DNA of 9,486 nucleotides from Clostridiales bacterium. GTDB taxonomy: Bacteria > Bacillota > Clostridia > Oscillospirales > CAG-382. The stretch spans positions 9,182 to 18,667 of the forward strand of contig DMMZ01000009.1 of the NCBI GenBank assembly GCA_003452915.1, given 5' to 3'. This document shows, one piece after another, positions 1-5,863 of the stretch; within the stretch, counting starts at the first letter, position 1; each line of letters starts with the position of its first letter. The translations under genes and the position numbers were made by a program. The notes under the pieces were generated by a model. That model ran no database searches, had not been told where the DNA came from, and saw only the letters and a list, made by a program, of their open reading frames with translations.

Positions 1-3
1 TCA

Positions 4-231
4 TCAGATAATATCGACTATAACGCGCTTGTTTTCCTTGATAGCGGCTGCTTTCATTACTGTGCGGATGCTCTTGGCAATTTTTCCGCCCCTGCCAATA
101 ACCTTACCCATGTCTTCCTTAGCAACCGAAAGTTCAAGTATACTGGTATCACCGCTGGTCTTTTCAACAACAACAACCTCATCGGGTTTGTCGACAATCG
201 ATTTGGCGATATCGATAAGAATTTGTTTCAT
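4..231 (-). CDS. khpA: KH-domain RNA-binding protein KhpA (YlqC family)
   Basis: Small cytoplasmic RNA-binding protein of 75 aa, the normal family length. The single KH domain carries the GxxG loop as IGRGGK at residues 45-50, followed by the helix IAKSIRTVMKAAA. In Firmicutes this family pairs with the Jag/KhpB protein and affects RNA metabolism, cell size and division; that role is family knowledge, not visible here. I chose the ATG at 231 because AAGGAG lies a few bases upstream (about 237-243) and the product then begins MKQILIDIAK, as in homologues; an in-frame TTG at 255 would add eight unlikely residues. Two TGA codons stand in tandem at the end (4-6 and 1-3). It is the last visible gene of the ylxM-ffh-rpsP-khpA operon, 73 bases after rpsP. 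rimM and trmD usually follow but lie outside the window. Confidence 0.93.
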   Translation of the reverse strand: MKQILIDIAKSIVDKPDEVVVVEKTSGDTSILELSVAKEDMGKVIGRGGKIAKSIRTVMKAAAIKENKRVIVDII

Positions 232-251
232 TAATATCTCCTTTTTTATAC

Positions 252-275
252 GCAAAAAATTTAAATATTTTTTGC
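252..275 (-). other. AT-rich inverted repeat in the khpA leader
   Basis: Perfect 9-bp arms (252-260 and 267-275) of the form GCAAAAAAT / ATTTTTTGC flank a 6-base loop, just upstream of the khpA ribosome binding site. There is no following U-run on the minus strand, so it is a poor terminator. It may be an mRNA-stability or weak attenuation element between rpsP and khpA, or only chance in AT-rich DNA. Confidence 0.35.
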
Positions 276-304
276 AAACAAAATGCCTGTTATACTATTT
301 CGAA

Positions 305-547
305 TTAGATAACGCCATTCTTTTTAAGCAAAGCTCTTACTGTATCGGTAGGTTGTGCACCTTTGGATATCCAGTCTTTAGCTTTTTCAGCGTCAACCTT
401 TACTTCTGCCGGGTTAGTCATAGGATTGTAATATCCAAGCTCCTCGATAAATCTACCGTCTCTCGGATAACGTGAATCCGCTACTACTATTCTGTAGAAT
501 GGAGCCTTCTTTGCGCCCATCCTTCTGAGTCTGATTTTTACTGCCAT
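305..547 (-). CDS. rpsP: 30S ribosomal protein S16
   Basis: Small-subunit ribosomal protein of 80 aa, the usual bacterial length, which binds 16S rRNA during 30S assembly. The N-terminus MAVKIRLRRMG, the core APFYRIVVADSR, and the segment RDGRFIEELGYYNP (residues 30-43) are diagnostic. The C-terminus carries the usual helix ending ALLKKNGVI. The start at 547 is set by a GGAGG about eight bases upstream (556-560) and by the MAVKIRLRR beginning; a TTG-initiated extension to 562 would run into that ribosome binding site. It lies between ffh and khpA on the same strand. A 135-base gap separates it from ffh, larger than elsewhere in the operon, and holds potential RNA hairpins that could adjust S16 output separately from Ffh. 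Confidence 0.97.
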   Translation of the reverse strand: MAVKIRLRRMGAKKAPFYRIVVADSRYPRDGRFIEELGYYNPMTNPAEVKVDAEKAKDWISKGAQPTDTVRALLKKNGVI

Positions 548-590
548 CTGTTTGTCCTCCAAAAAATAATGTATATTTGTTTTTTATATT

Positions 591-678
591 AAAGAGATAG
601 TTTTTCTCTTTTATATCATGAAATTTAAATTACAATGCCGACAATTTGTAATTGAATTTAATATATATCATGGTCGGC
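591..678 (-). promoter_or_regulatory. Candidate rpsP leader with alternative hairpins
   Basis: In the ffh-rpsP gap the minus-strand RNA can form hairpin A, in which GCCGAC (673-678) pairs with GTCGGC (637-642). It can also form hairpin B, in which ATTACAA (646-652) pairs with TTGTAAT (629-635). The arms interlock, so the two hairpins exclude each other. A third hairpin pairs AAAGAGA (605-611) with TCTCTTT (591-597). A CATGATATA direct repeat occurs at 664-672 and 612-620. No long U-run follows, so termination is not obvious. Autoregulation by S16 is conjecture; the structures may be accidental in AT-rich sequence. Confidence 0.3.
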
Positions 679-682
679 TATT

Positions 683-2008
683 TTAAAATGGCAGTTTAAA
701 CTTGCCCTTTTTAAAGCCTTTATTGCTTGTAAATTGCTTCATCAATACCTTAGTCTGCTCATACTGCTTAAGTAACCTGTTAATTTCCTCAACAGAAGTT
801 CCGCTACCTGAAGCAATTCTCTTTTTTCTTGAGGAATTCAAAACATCGGGGTGATTACGCTCGCGAGGTGTCATTGAAAGTATGATTGCCTCGGTTCTGG
901 CCATTGCACGCTCGTCTATCTTAGCATTTCCGAGCTGTGAAGGTTTGATTCCGGGCATCATTCCCAAGAGAGATTCCATTGAACCCATATTTTTAAGCTG
1001 TCCAAGCTGGTCAAGGAAATCCACTAGGGTAAAGGACTGCTCACGGAATTTACGCTCCATCTCCGCAGCTTTTTTCTCGTCAAAAGCCTGTTCAGCTTTT
1101 TCAATCAACGATAATACGTCACCCATTCCGAGAATACGGGACGCCATTCGCTCGGGATAAAAAGGCTCAATAGTGTCAAGCTTTTCACCCATACCGATAA
1201 ACTTAATCGGTTTTCCTGTAACATGACGAACCGAGAGTGCGGCACCACCTCTGGTATCGCCATCCATTTTTGTTAAAATTACACCTGTAATGTCCAAAAG
1301 ATTGTTAAAGCTCTCGGCAACATTAACAGCATCTTGTCCTGTCATTGCATCAACAACCAAAAGAATTTCGGTTGGGCTGGTAGCCTCTTTTATATTTTTT
1401 ATCTCGTTCATCATAACTTCGTCGATATGCAGTCTGCCTGCTGTATCGATGAAAACCAGATCGTGACCGTATTTTATCGCAAATTTTATTGCTTCATTTG
1501 CTGTTTCAACAGGGTTTGCCGTTCCACGCTCAAACACGGGAACACCTACCTGCTCCGCAACTACCTGTAGCTGCTTGATCGCAGCAGGACGGTAAATATC
1601 GCAGGCTACCAAAAGCGGACTCTTTCCCTGTTTTTTATATAACTTAGCTAGTTTTGCTGTGTGTGTGGTTTTACCCGAACCTTGAAGACCGCACATCAGA
1701 ACTACCGTCGGTGGCTTTGCAGAAATATTCAATTTGGAATTGATTCCGCCCATGAGATCAGTCAATTCCTCGTTTACTATTTTAACTATCTGCTGAGCCG
1801 GAACGAGGCTTTCCAAAACCTGACTTCCAACAGCACGTTCTGTTACTTTATTAATGAATTCCTTGACAACCTTGAAGTTTACGTCCGCCTCTAGTAATGC
1901 TAGCTTTATTTCACGCATACCAACCTTAACATCAGCTTCGGTGAGCTTGCCTTTGTTTTTAAACTTCTTGAATGCCTCGGACATCTTGTCTACTAAGCTC
2001 TGAAACAT
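683..2008 (-). CDS. ffh: Signal recognition particle protein Ffh (SRP54 homologue)
   Basis: GTPase subunit of the signal recognition particle. With SRP RNA it binds signal sequences of nascent membrane and secreted proteins and docks with FtsY at the membrane. All parts are present in 441 aa, close to the usual 440-450. The N domain is at about 1-90. The G domain has the P-loop GLQGSGKTT (107-115), DIYRPAA (137-143), DTAGR (188-192), TKMDGDTRGG (246-255) and GMGEK (272-276). The methionine-rich M domain (about 300-430) carries the RNA-binding RIASGSG segment (397-403). The tail is short and basic, GFKKGKFKLPF. The ATG at 2008 is preceded by GGAGG at 2013-2017, a rather short spacing of four bases. 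ylxM lies 46 bases upstream and rpsP downstream; ylxM-ffh is a conserved pair in Firmicutes. Confidence 0.98.
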   Translation of the reverse strand: MFQSLVDKMSEAFKKFKNKGKLTEADVKVGMREIKLALLEADVNFKVVKEFINKVTERAVGSQVLESLVPAQQIVKIVNEELTDLMGGINSKLNISAKPPTVVLMCGLQGSGKTTHTAKLAKLYKKQGKSPLLVACDIYRPAAIKQLQVVAEQVGVPVFERGTANPVETANEAIKFAIKYGHDLVFIDTAGRLHIDEVMMNEIKNIKEATSPTEILLVVDAMTGQDAVNVAESFNNLLDITGVILTKMDGDTRGGAALSVRHVTGKPIKFIGMGEKLDTIEPFYPERMASRILGMGDVLSLIEKAEQAFDEKKAAEMERKFREQSFTLVDFLDQLGQLKNMGSMESLLGMMPGIKPSQLGNAKIDERAMARTEAIILSMTPRERNHPDVLNSSRKKRIASGSGTSVEEINRLLKQYEQTKVLMKQFTSNKGFKKGKFKLPF

Positions 2009-2054
2009 ATAACCTCCACACCCTGCCGGGCATAAAAATAGTACTCCTAAATAT

Positions 2055-2375
2055 TCAGGAACAGCTTACTATAATTTCACTTGCAAGTTCTTTTATCTTT
2101 TCGTTATCAGTTAATTCAATTATACGATGTGCAGTTTCACTTATAAATACGTTCTTTTTTATTAAGCCGAGTTTGTCCTCAAAATCAAAGAGCGCTTCCT
2201 CGCCATGCTTAATGTTATCCCGTACACCCTGTCTTGTTATACCAAGATTCTCGGCTATCTCCGCAAGTGAAAAATCTTCGTAATAATACAGCTCAAGAAC
2301 CTCACGCTGACGTGTTGATAAAACACCTGCATAGAAATCTATCAGCTTACATATTACTGCACGCTTATCGTCCAT
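2055..2375 (-). CDS. ylxM: YlxM-family helix-turn-helix protein
   Basis: Small cytoplasmic protein (106 aa) of the UPF0122/YlxM family, which resembles sigma-70 region 4. The segment LSTRQREVLELYYYEDFSLAEIAENLG (residues 19-45, quoted here only as LSTRQREVL and SLAEIAENLG) with ITRQGVRD forms the expected helix-turn-helix at about 36-55. In streptococci and relatives YlxM is linked to the SRP pathway and may modulate Ffh/FtsY activity. That is family knowledge; DNA binding is not demonstrated. I chose the ATG at 2375, with AAGGAA at 2381-2386 and five bases of spacing; the product MDDKRAVICK matches the family. The open frame continues upstream to 2465 but would read through a hairpin and promoter, so the longer form is rejected. 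It is the first gene of the ylxM-ffh-rpsP-khpA operon. Confidence 0.92.
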   Translation of the reverse strand: MDDKRAVICKLIDFYAGVLSTRQREVLELYYYEDFSLAEIAENLGITRQGVRDNIKHGEEALFDFEDKLGLIKKNVFISETAHRIIELTDNEKIKELASEIIVSCS

Positions 2376-2403
2376 AATAGTTCCTTCTTGCGAAAGTAAA
2401 TTA

Positions 2404-2436
2404 AACGCCTGTAAAGAAAAAAACTTTACAGGCGTT
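2404..2436 (-). terminator. Hairpin after clpC, probable intrinsic terminator and ylxM leader element
   Basis: Perfect 13-bp inverted repeat: arms 2404-2416 and 2424-2436 (CTTTACAGGCGTT on the minus strand for the arm nearer ylxM) with a seven-base A/T loop. In the clpC direction the stem is followed by an imperfect U-rich run, TTTAATTTACTTT. It starts 25 bases after the clpC stop. The ylxM promoter abuts it, so transcripts from that promoter would begin inside the first arm and keep only part of the stem. Read from clpC it should terminate; read from the ylxM promoter it is truncated. Confidence 0.65.
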
Positions 2437-2465
2437 ATTATATATACTTTTTTGTAGTTTGTCAA
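2437..2465 (-). promoter_or_regulatory. Consensus sigma-A promoter of the ylxM-ffh-rpsP-khpA operon
   Basis: Minus-strand TTGACA (2460-2465), a 17-base spacer (2443-2459) and TATAAT (2437-2442): a perfect match to the housekeeping consensus at the optimal spacing. The -35 box contains the TGA stop codon of clpC (2462-2464). The start site is expected near 2430, about 55 bases upstream of the ylxM ATG and inside the downstream inverted repeat. Strong, constitutive transcription fits SRP and ribosomal genes. Confidence 0.85.
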
Positions 2466-4726
2466 TAGTTTTTCATTTTTATTTTTATCTTAGATACACC
2501 ATTTTCAGATAAAATTGTTGCTTCCGTTCCCTCTCCGCAAGCACCACACAGAATTTCACCAGAGAGCAGATCCTCTGCTTTACGTAAAAGCTGTTGCCTT
2601 ATTGCTCTTGCTCCTTTACCTGCAAGCTCCTTCGAATCAAGTGCGTTATCAATAAAGCTACCCTCAAAGGTAATCTTTATTCCCTTATCCGCAATGCGTT
2701 TTGCCAATTCTTCAAGTTGAATCCTTGCAATCTCTTTTAATTCGTTTAATGAGAGTCTATCGAATACAACCGTTTCATCAATTCGATCAATTAATTCCGC
2801 AGGAAGTATTTTTTTTACTGTATCAATTATACGAGCATGTTCGTTTACAGTCGTTTCACCTGAAAAACCGATGTTGCGTGAATCAAAATTCGAAAACCCG
2901 ATGTTTGAGGTCATTATAATAAAAACATTCTTAAATAATACTTTTAAACCATTCGAATCGGTCAGAACCGCGTCATCGAGTATTTGTAACAGTAAATTCA
3001 ATATGTCTGGATGTGCTTTTTCAATTTCGTCAAGTAAAAGCAATGAATAAGGCGAACGGCGTATTCGTTCGGTCAAAGCTCCTCCCTCTCCGAATCCTAC
3101 ATACCCGGGAGGGGCACCAATAAGCTTGGAAACACTGTGCTTTTCCATATATTCGCTCATATCCAGTTTTATCAGTGCATCTTCTCTGTCAAAAATCAAT
3201 TGTGACAACACTTTTGCTGTTTCGGTTTTGCCGACACCGCTAGGTCCCAAAAAAAGAAAAGAACCACTTGGACGATGTGTATCCCGCAGACCAGCACGAG
3301 TACGACGTACAGCTCTGCAAATGGTAGAAATTGCTTCTTTTTGTCCTACGATAGATTTGCGGATTTCGTCTTCAAGATATAAAAAGCGTTCACTCTCGCT
3401 CTTTGTCAAAACAGCAAGCGGAATTCCCGTTTGTTCTTGAGCAACCATCGCAACATCGTTGGCAGTAATGTTTATCTGTTGCTCGGAAAAGCTGCGTGTC
3501 AGCTTTTTCTTAGCAGCCGCTTCGTCAATAAGATCAATTGCCTTATCGGGAAGAAAACGGTCGCTGATATACCGTGCTGAAAGAGTAACAGCAGTCTTTA
3601 ATGCATCGCTGTTTATGTTTACATTATGATAAATCTCGTATTTTTTCTTTAACCCTTCGAGTATGGATAGACATTCCTCCTCGGTAGGTTCTTTTATATA
3701 GACAGGTTGAAAACGACGCTCTAAAGCACTGTCCTTTTCAATTGACTTTTTATATTCTTTTAATGTTGTCGCTCCGATAAGTCGTATCTCGCCTCTTGCT
3801 AGAGCGGGTTTTAAAATATTGGATGCGTCAATCGCACCCTCTGCTGCACCTGCACCTACAATAGTGTGTAGCTCGTCAATAAACAGAATCACGTCATCAG
3901 CTTCACTTACTTCGGTAATTATACTTTTAATTTTTTCCTCGAATTCACCTCTGTATTTTGTTCCAGCTACCAGCGTTGACATATCAAGTGCCATTATTCG
4001 CTTATCAGCAAGCTCCTCGGGTATGTCTCCATTTGCAATTCTGCTTGCAACCGACTCTACTACCGCAGTTTTGCCAACACCTGCTTCACCTATTAAGCAG
4101 GGATTATTCTTGCTGCGACGCAGTAAGATGCCAATTAACCGTTCTTCTTCTTTTTCTCTTCCTATTACAGGATCGATTTTGCCTGAAAGAGCTTTTTCTG
4201 TTAAATTTATTGCATTTTTATCTAAGTTCGGTGTGTTCTTTTTTGTGGGAATTTCCTCCACCTCTGCTGTAGCTTCTTCATATACTCTGCAAAACATTCC
4301 GTCAAGACAGGTACAAAGTGCTGGAATATCTACTCCAACAGCTTCAACTAATCTTGTTCCTACGCAATCTTCCTTTAATAATGCCAAAAGGATATGCTCT
4401 GTTCCGATAAAATTATAGAGAGCGCTTTTTACCTGCGTAGATGAACTCATAAGTATTTTTTTACAGGTTGGTGTCATATCTTCAGTCGATAGATTGCTTC
4501 TGCAACCCATTCCTACCAGCTCTATTATACGTGTTTTTGTGTCCGCAAAGGTTACCCCTCTGCCGTTTAGCAACTTTGTTGCGCTACTGGTGCTATCTGA
4601 TAAAATTCCCAAAAGCAAATGTTCACTTCCGATGTAGGTGTGCCCAAGCTCTTTGGCAAGTGCAAGCGAGGAACTAATAACTCGCTTTGCGTTTTCGGTA
4701 AATCGTTTTGTCATAGCTTCCGTCAT
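2462..4726 (-). CDS. clpC: ClpC-type AAA+ unfoldase, ATPase subunit of a Clp protease, lacking the M-domain
   Basis: Cytoplasmic hexameric unfoldase expected to feed substrates to ClpP. The 754 aa hold an N domain of two Clp_N repeats (about 7-145, with IGSEHLLLGIL and IGTEHILLALL). AAA-1 has Walker A GEAGVGKT (213-220), pore loop YRGE (258-261) and Walker B LFIDE (281-285). AAA-2 has Walker A GPSGVGKT (494-501), pore loop GYVGF (541-545), LLLLDE (562-567) and sensor-2 GARAIR (705-710). The IGF tripeptide (619-621) fits the ClpP-docking loop. The oddity is the junction of the two ATPase domains: only about a dozen residues separate LIDEAAAKKKL (399-409) from the segment beginning ANDVAMVAQ (422-430), whereas Bacillus ClpC (about 810 aa) has a coiled-coil/UVR M-domain there. 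Length and layout are thus ClpA-like, although the sequence reads as ClpC. Cysteines cluster in the N domain (121, 138, 140, 146) and near the end (727, 730). The ATG at 4726 has GGGAGG three bases upstream; the ATG at 4714 is an alternative. No ctsR, mcsA or mcsB is beside it. Confidence 0.93.
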   Translation of the reverse strand: MTEAMTKRFTENAKRVISSSLALAKELGHTYIGSEHLLLGILSDSTSSATKLLNGRGVTFADTKTRIIELVGMGCRSNLSTEDMTPTCKKILMSSSTQVKSALYNFIGTEHILLALLKEDCVGTRLVEAVGVDIPALCTCLDGMFCRVYEEATAEVEEIPTKKNTPNLDKNAINLTEKALSGKIDPVIGREKEEERLIGILLRRSKNNPCLIGEAGVGKTAVVESVASRIANGDIPEELADKRIMALDMSTLVAGTKYRGEFEEKIKSIITEVSEADDVILFIDELHTIVGAGAAEGAIDASNILKPALARGEIRLIGATTLKEYKKSIEKDSALERRFQPVYIKEPTEEECLSILEGLKKKYEIYHNVNINSDALKTAVTLSARYISDRFLPDKAIDLIDEAAAKKKLTRSFSEQQINITANDVAMVAQEQTGIPLAVLTKSESERFLYLEDEIRKSIVGQKEAISTICRAVRRTRAGLRDTHRPSGSFLFLGPSGVGKTETAKVLSQLIFDREDALIKLDMSEYMEKHSVSKLIGAPPGYVGFGEGGALTERIRRSPYSLLLLDEIEKAHPDILNLLLQILDDAVLTDSNGLKVLFKNVFIIMTSNIGFSNFDSRNIGFSGETTVNEHARIIDTVKKILPAELIDRIDETVVFDRLSLNELKEIARIQLEELAKRIADKGIKITFEGSFIDNALDSKELAGKGARAIRQQLLRKAEDLLSGEILCGACGEGTEATILSENGVSKIKIKMKNY

Positions 4727-4811
4727 ACACCTCCCGAATACAGATTATGAAAATTTTTATGAATATGTGAAAGATAGACTTTATTATATTGAATTATTAT
4801 GATATAATATA

Positions 4812-4849
4812 GACGTTACTAGTAAAGTCATATTTTTAATGTTACCAGT
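4812..4849. promoter_or_regulatory. Candidate operator: dyad plus direct repeat in the divergent intergenic region
   Basis: Between divergent clpC and the plus-strand membrane protein gene, 4812-4829 reads GACGTTACTAGTAAAGTC. This is an 18-bp dyad, symmetric at 16 positions, with a perfect TTACTAGTAA core (4816-4825). Its left half recurs as GTTACCAGT at 4841-4849, beside GTTACTAGT at 4815-4823, 26 bases apart. Placement between two divergent genes suits a regulator-binding site, but no regulator is identified. No CtsR-type heptad repeat was seen here, and no convincing -35/-10 pair for clpC stands out. Confidence 0.35.
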
Positions 4850-4897
4850 CGGCATTAGAAAAATTCTTCGCATTTTCGCGGGTGTCAGTTATATTTA

Positions 4898-4906
4898 TGA
4901 TATAAT
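4898..4906 (+). promoter_or_regulatory. Extended -10 promoter for the membrane protein gene
   Basis: TGATATAAT places a perfect TATAAT (4901-4906) behind the extended -10 motif TGn (4898-4900). No good -35 box lies 16-18 bases upstream, which is tolerated by extended -10 promoters. Transcription would start near 4913, about 30 bases before the ATG. The same 14 bases (TTATGATATAATAT) occur at 4797-4810 and could act as a second, upstream promoter. Confidence 0.6.
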
Positions 4907-4944
4907 ATTGCCAACATCAATAAATTGTAAAGGAGAGAAACGCT

Positions 4945-5742
4945 ATGAATAATCCGGATAAAAACAATAAATCCGGTTTGCAAAAAAAAACAAATCCACA
5001 AAAGCGAGTTTCTCCTCAAAAGTCACTGTCTAAACAAATTCCCAAAAAAATAATAAATAATCAAAAAGCTCCATCAGAAAAAAAACAAGTAAATAGAGTT
5101 ACCACACAAGCACCGAAGAAATTTAAAAGAAAACATTCTCCTGCTAGAAAACAACGTGTAACAGCCATTCTTGTTTTATTATTGACTATTTATTTGATCA
5201 TTAATCTATTTATAGCCGGTTTGATATATTTCTCTTTCGACATAGAGTCGAAAAATGCAGATGTTTATTCCTTACAATTAAATTATAATGAAAAAAAAGT
5301 ATTTGCCTTTGAAGCAACACAAGTAAATAACGCTTACGGGCTTTATGTACCGTTTGAAAAGCTGAGTACTATTTGTGATCTTAGCATTATTGGTGACAGT
5401 AAAAATGTTGTTATTATGATAAGTCCGGACAGCGGTACAATCAGGTGCATGAAAGACTCGTCATTAGTCTATATTAACGATAATGCAGTAAGATTATCAA
5501 TGCCCATTCTGTTTGAAGCCACTGATTATATGATTCCTGTTGAGCTTGTTGACTCTTATTTAATCGGTGTTGATGTTGCGTATGATAAAGAGAAGCTGCT
5601 CTGTACAATTTCAACAACTATGGATAGTGTGATTTCCTTAAAAATGCAGTTGCCTACCGAGCTTGAGAAAACAACTTTTTCTGATGACTATACAAGCGAA
5701 ACATCTGATATTTCAGGTGATGATAATGATGAGAACAGTTAA
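4945..5742 (+). CDS. Uncharacterised single-pass membrane protein with stalk-like (copper amine oxidase N-terminal-like) outer domain
   Basis: I do not recognise a named gene. The 265-aa product starts with about 70 residues rich in Lys, Gln, Pro and Asn (a disordered, strongly basic tail). One hydrophobic segment follows at about 73-97 (ILVLLLTIYLIINLFIAGLI). Then comes an outer domain of about 130 residues and an acidic Ser/Asp/Glu tail (about 240-265). The positive tail predicts the N-terminus inside the cell. Residues 131-225 show the alternating pattern of copper amine oxidase N-terminal-like ('stalk') domains: LYVPFEKL, a short strand, SSLVYINDNAVRLSMPI, then YMIPVELVDSYLIGVDVAYD. These domains are common in clostridial envelope proteins. 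This domain match is by eye and weak. AAAGGAG about nine bases before the ATG supports the start. It diverges from clpC and converges on spo0A. A role at the envelope is likely; anything more specific would be guesswork. Confidence 0.85.
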   Translation: MNNPDKNNKSGLQKKTNPQKRVSPQKSLSKQIPKKIINNQKAPSEKKQVNRVTTQAPKKFKRKHSPARKQRVTAILVLLLTIYLIINLFIAGLIYFSFDIESKNADVYSLQLNYNEKKVFAFEATQVNNAYGLYVPFEKLSTICDLSIIGDSKNVVIMISPDSGTIRCMKDSSLVYINDNAVRLSMPILFEATDYMIPVELVDSYLIGVDVAYDKEKLLCTISTTMDSVISLKMQLPTELEKTTFSDDYTSETSDISGDDNDENS

Positions 5743-5753
5743 TATTAAGAATT

Positions 5754-5791
5754 AAAAGGTTTCTTCAAAAATAATATGATAAAACCTTTTT
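5754..5791 (+). terminator. Weak terminator after the membrane protein gene
   Basis: Arms AAAAGGTTT (5754-5762) and AAACCTTTT (5782-5790) form a 9-bp stem with a 19-base loop, 11 bases after the TAA. The U-run is mostly inside the second arm. It is plausible but weaker than the facing spo0A terminator. Confidence 0.45.
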
Positions 5792-5807
5792 ATATAGAAT
5801 TATAATT

Positions 5808-5848
5808 AAAAAAAGGAGCTACAGAAAATTATACTTTCTGCAGCTCCT
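5808..5848 (-). terminator. Intrinsic terminator of spo0A
   Basis: On the minus strand, arms at 5835-5848 (AGGAGCTGCAGAAA) and 5814-5827 (TTTCTGTAGCTCCT) pair over 14 positions, one of them a G-U pair, with a seven-base loop, and are followed directly by a run of six or seven T. It begins 15 bases after the spo0A stop. The G-U pair becomes an A-C mismatch on the plus strand, so the hairpin is better in the spo0A direction. Confidence 0.9.
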
Positions 5849-5863
5849 AAATTATATGTATCA

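Noticed and set aside
29..475. Open plus-strand frame opposite khpA and rpsP
   Set aside because: It lies antisense to two well-recognised genes, has no ribosome binding site and resembles no protein family I know.
2376..2465. N-terminal extension of ylxM by 30 codons
   Set aside because: It would start at a TTG inside the -35 box, read through the hairpin, and lacks similarity to YlxM; the ATG at 2375 has a good ribosome binding site.
3819..4418. 199-codon plus-strand frame opposite clpC
   Set aside because: It is a shadow of the clpC coding frame, Ser/Ala/Ile-rich low-complexity, with no start signal.
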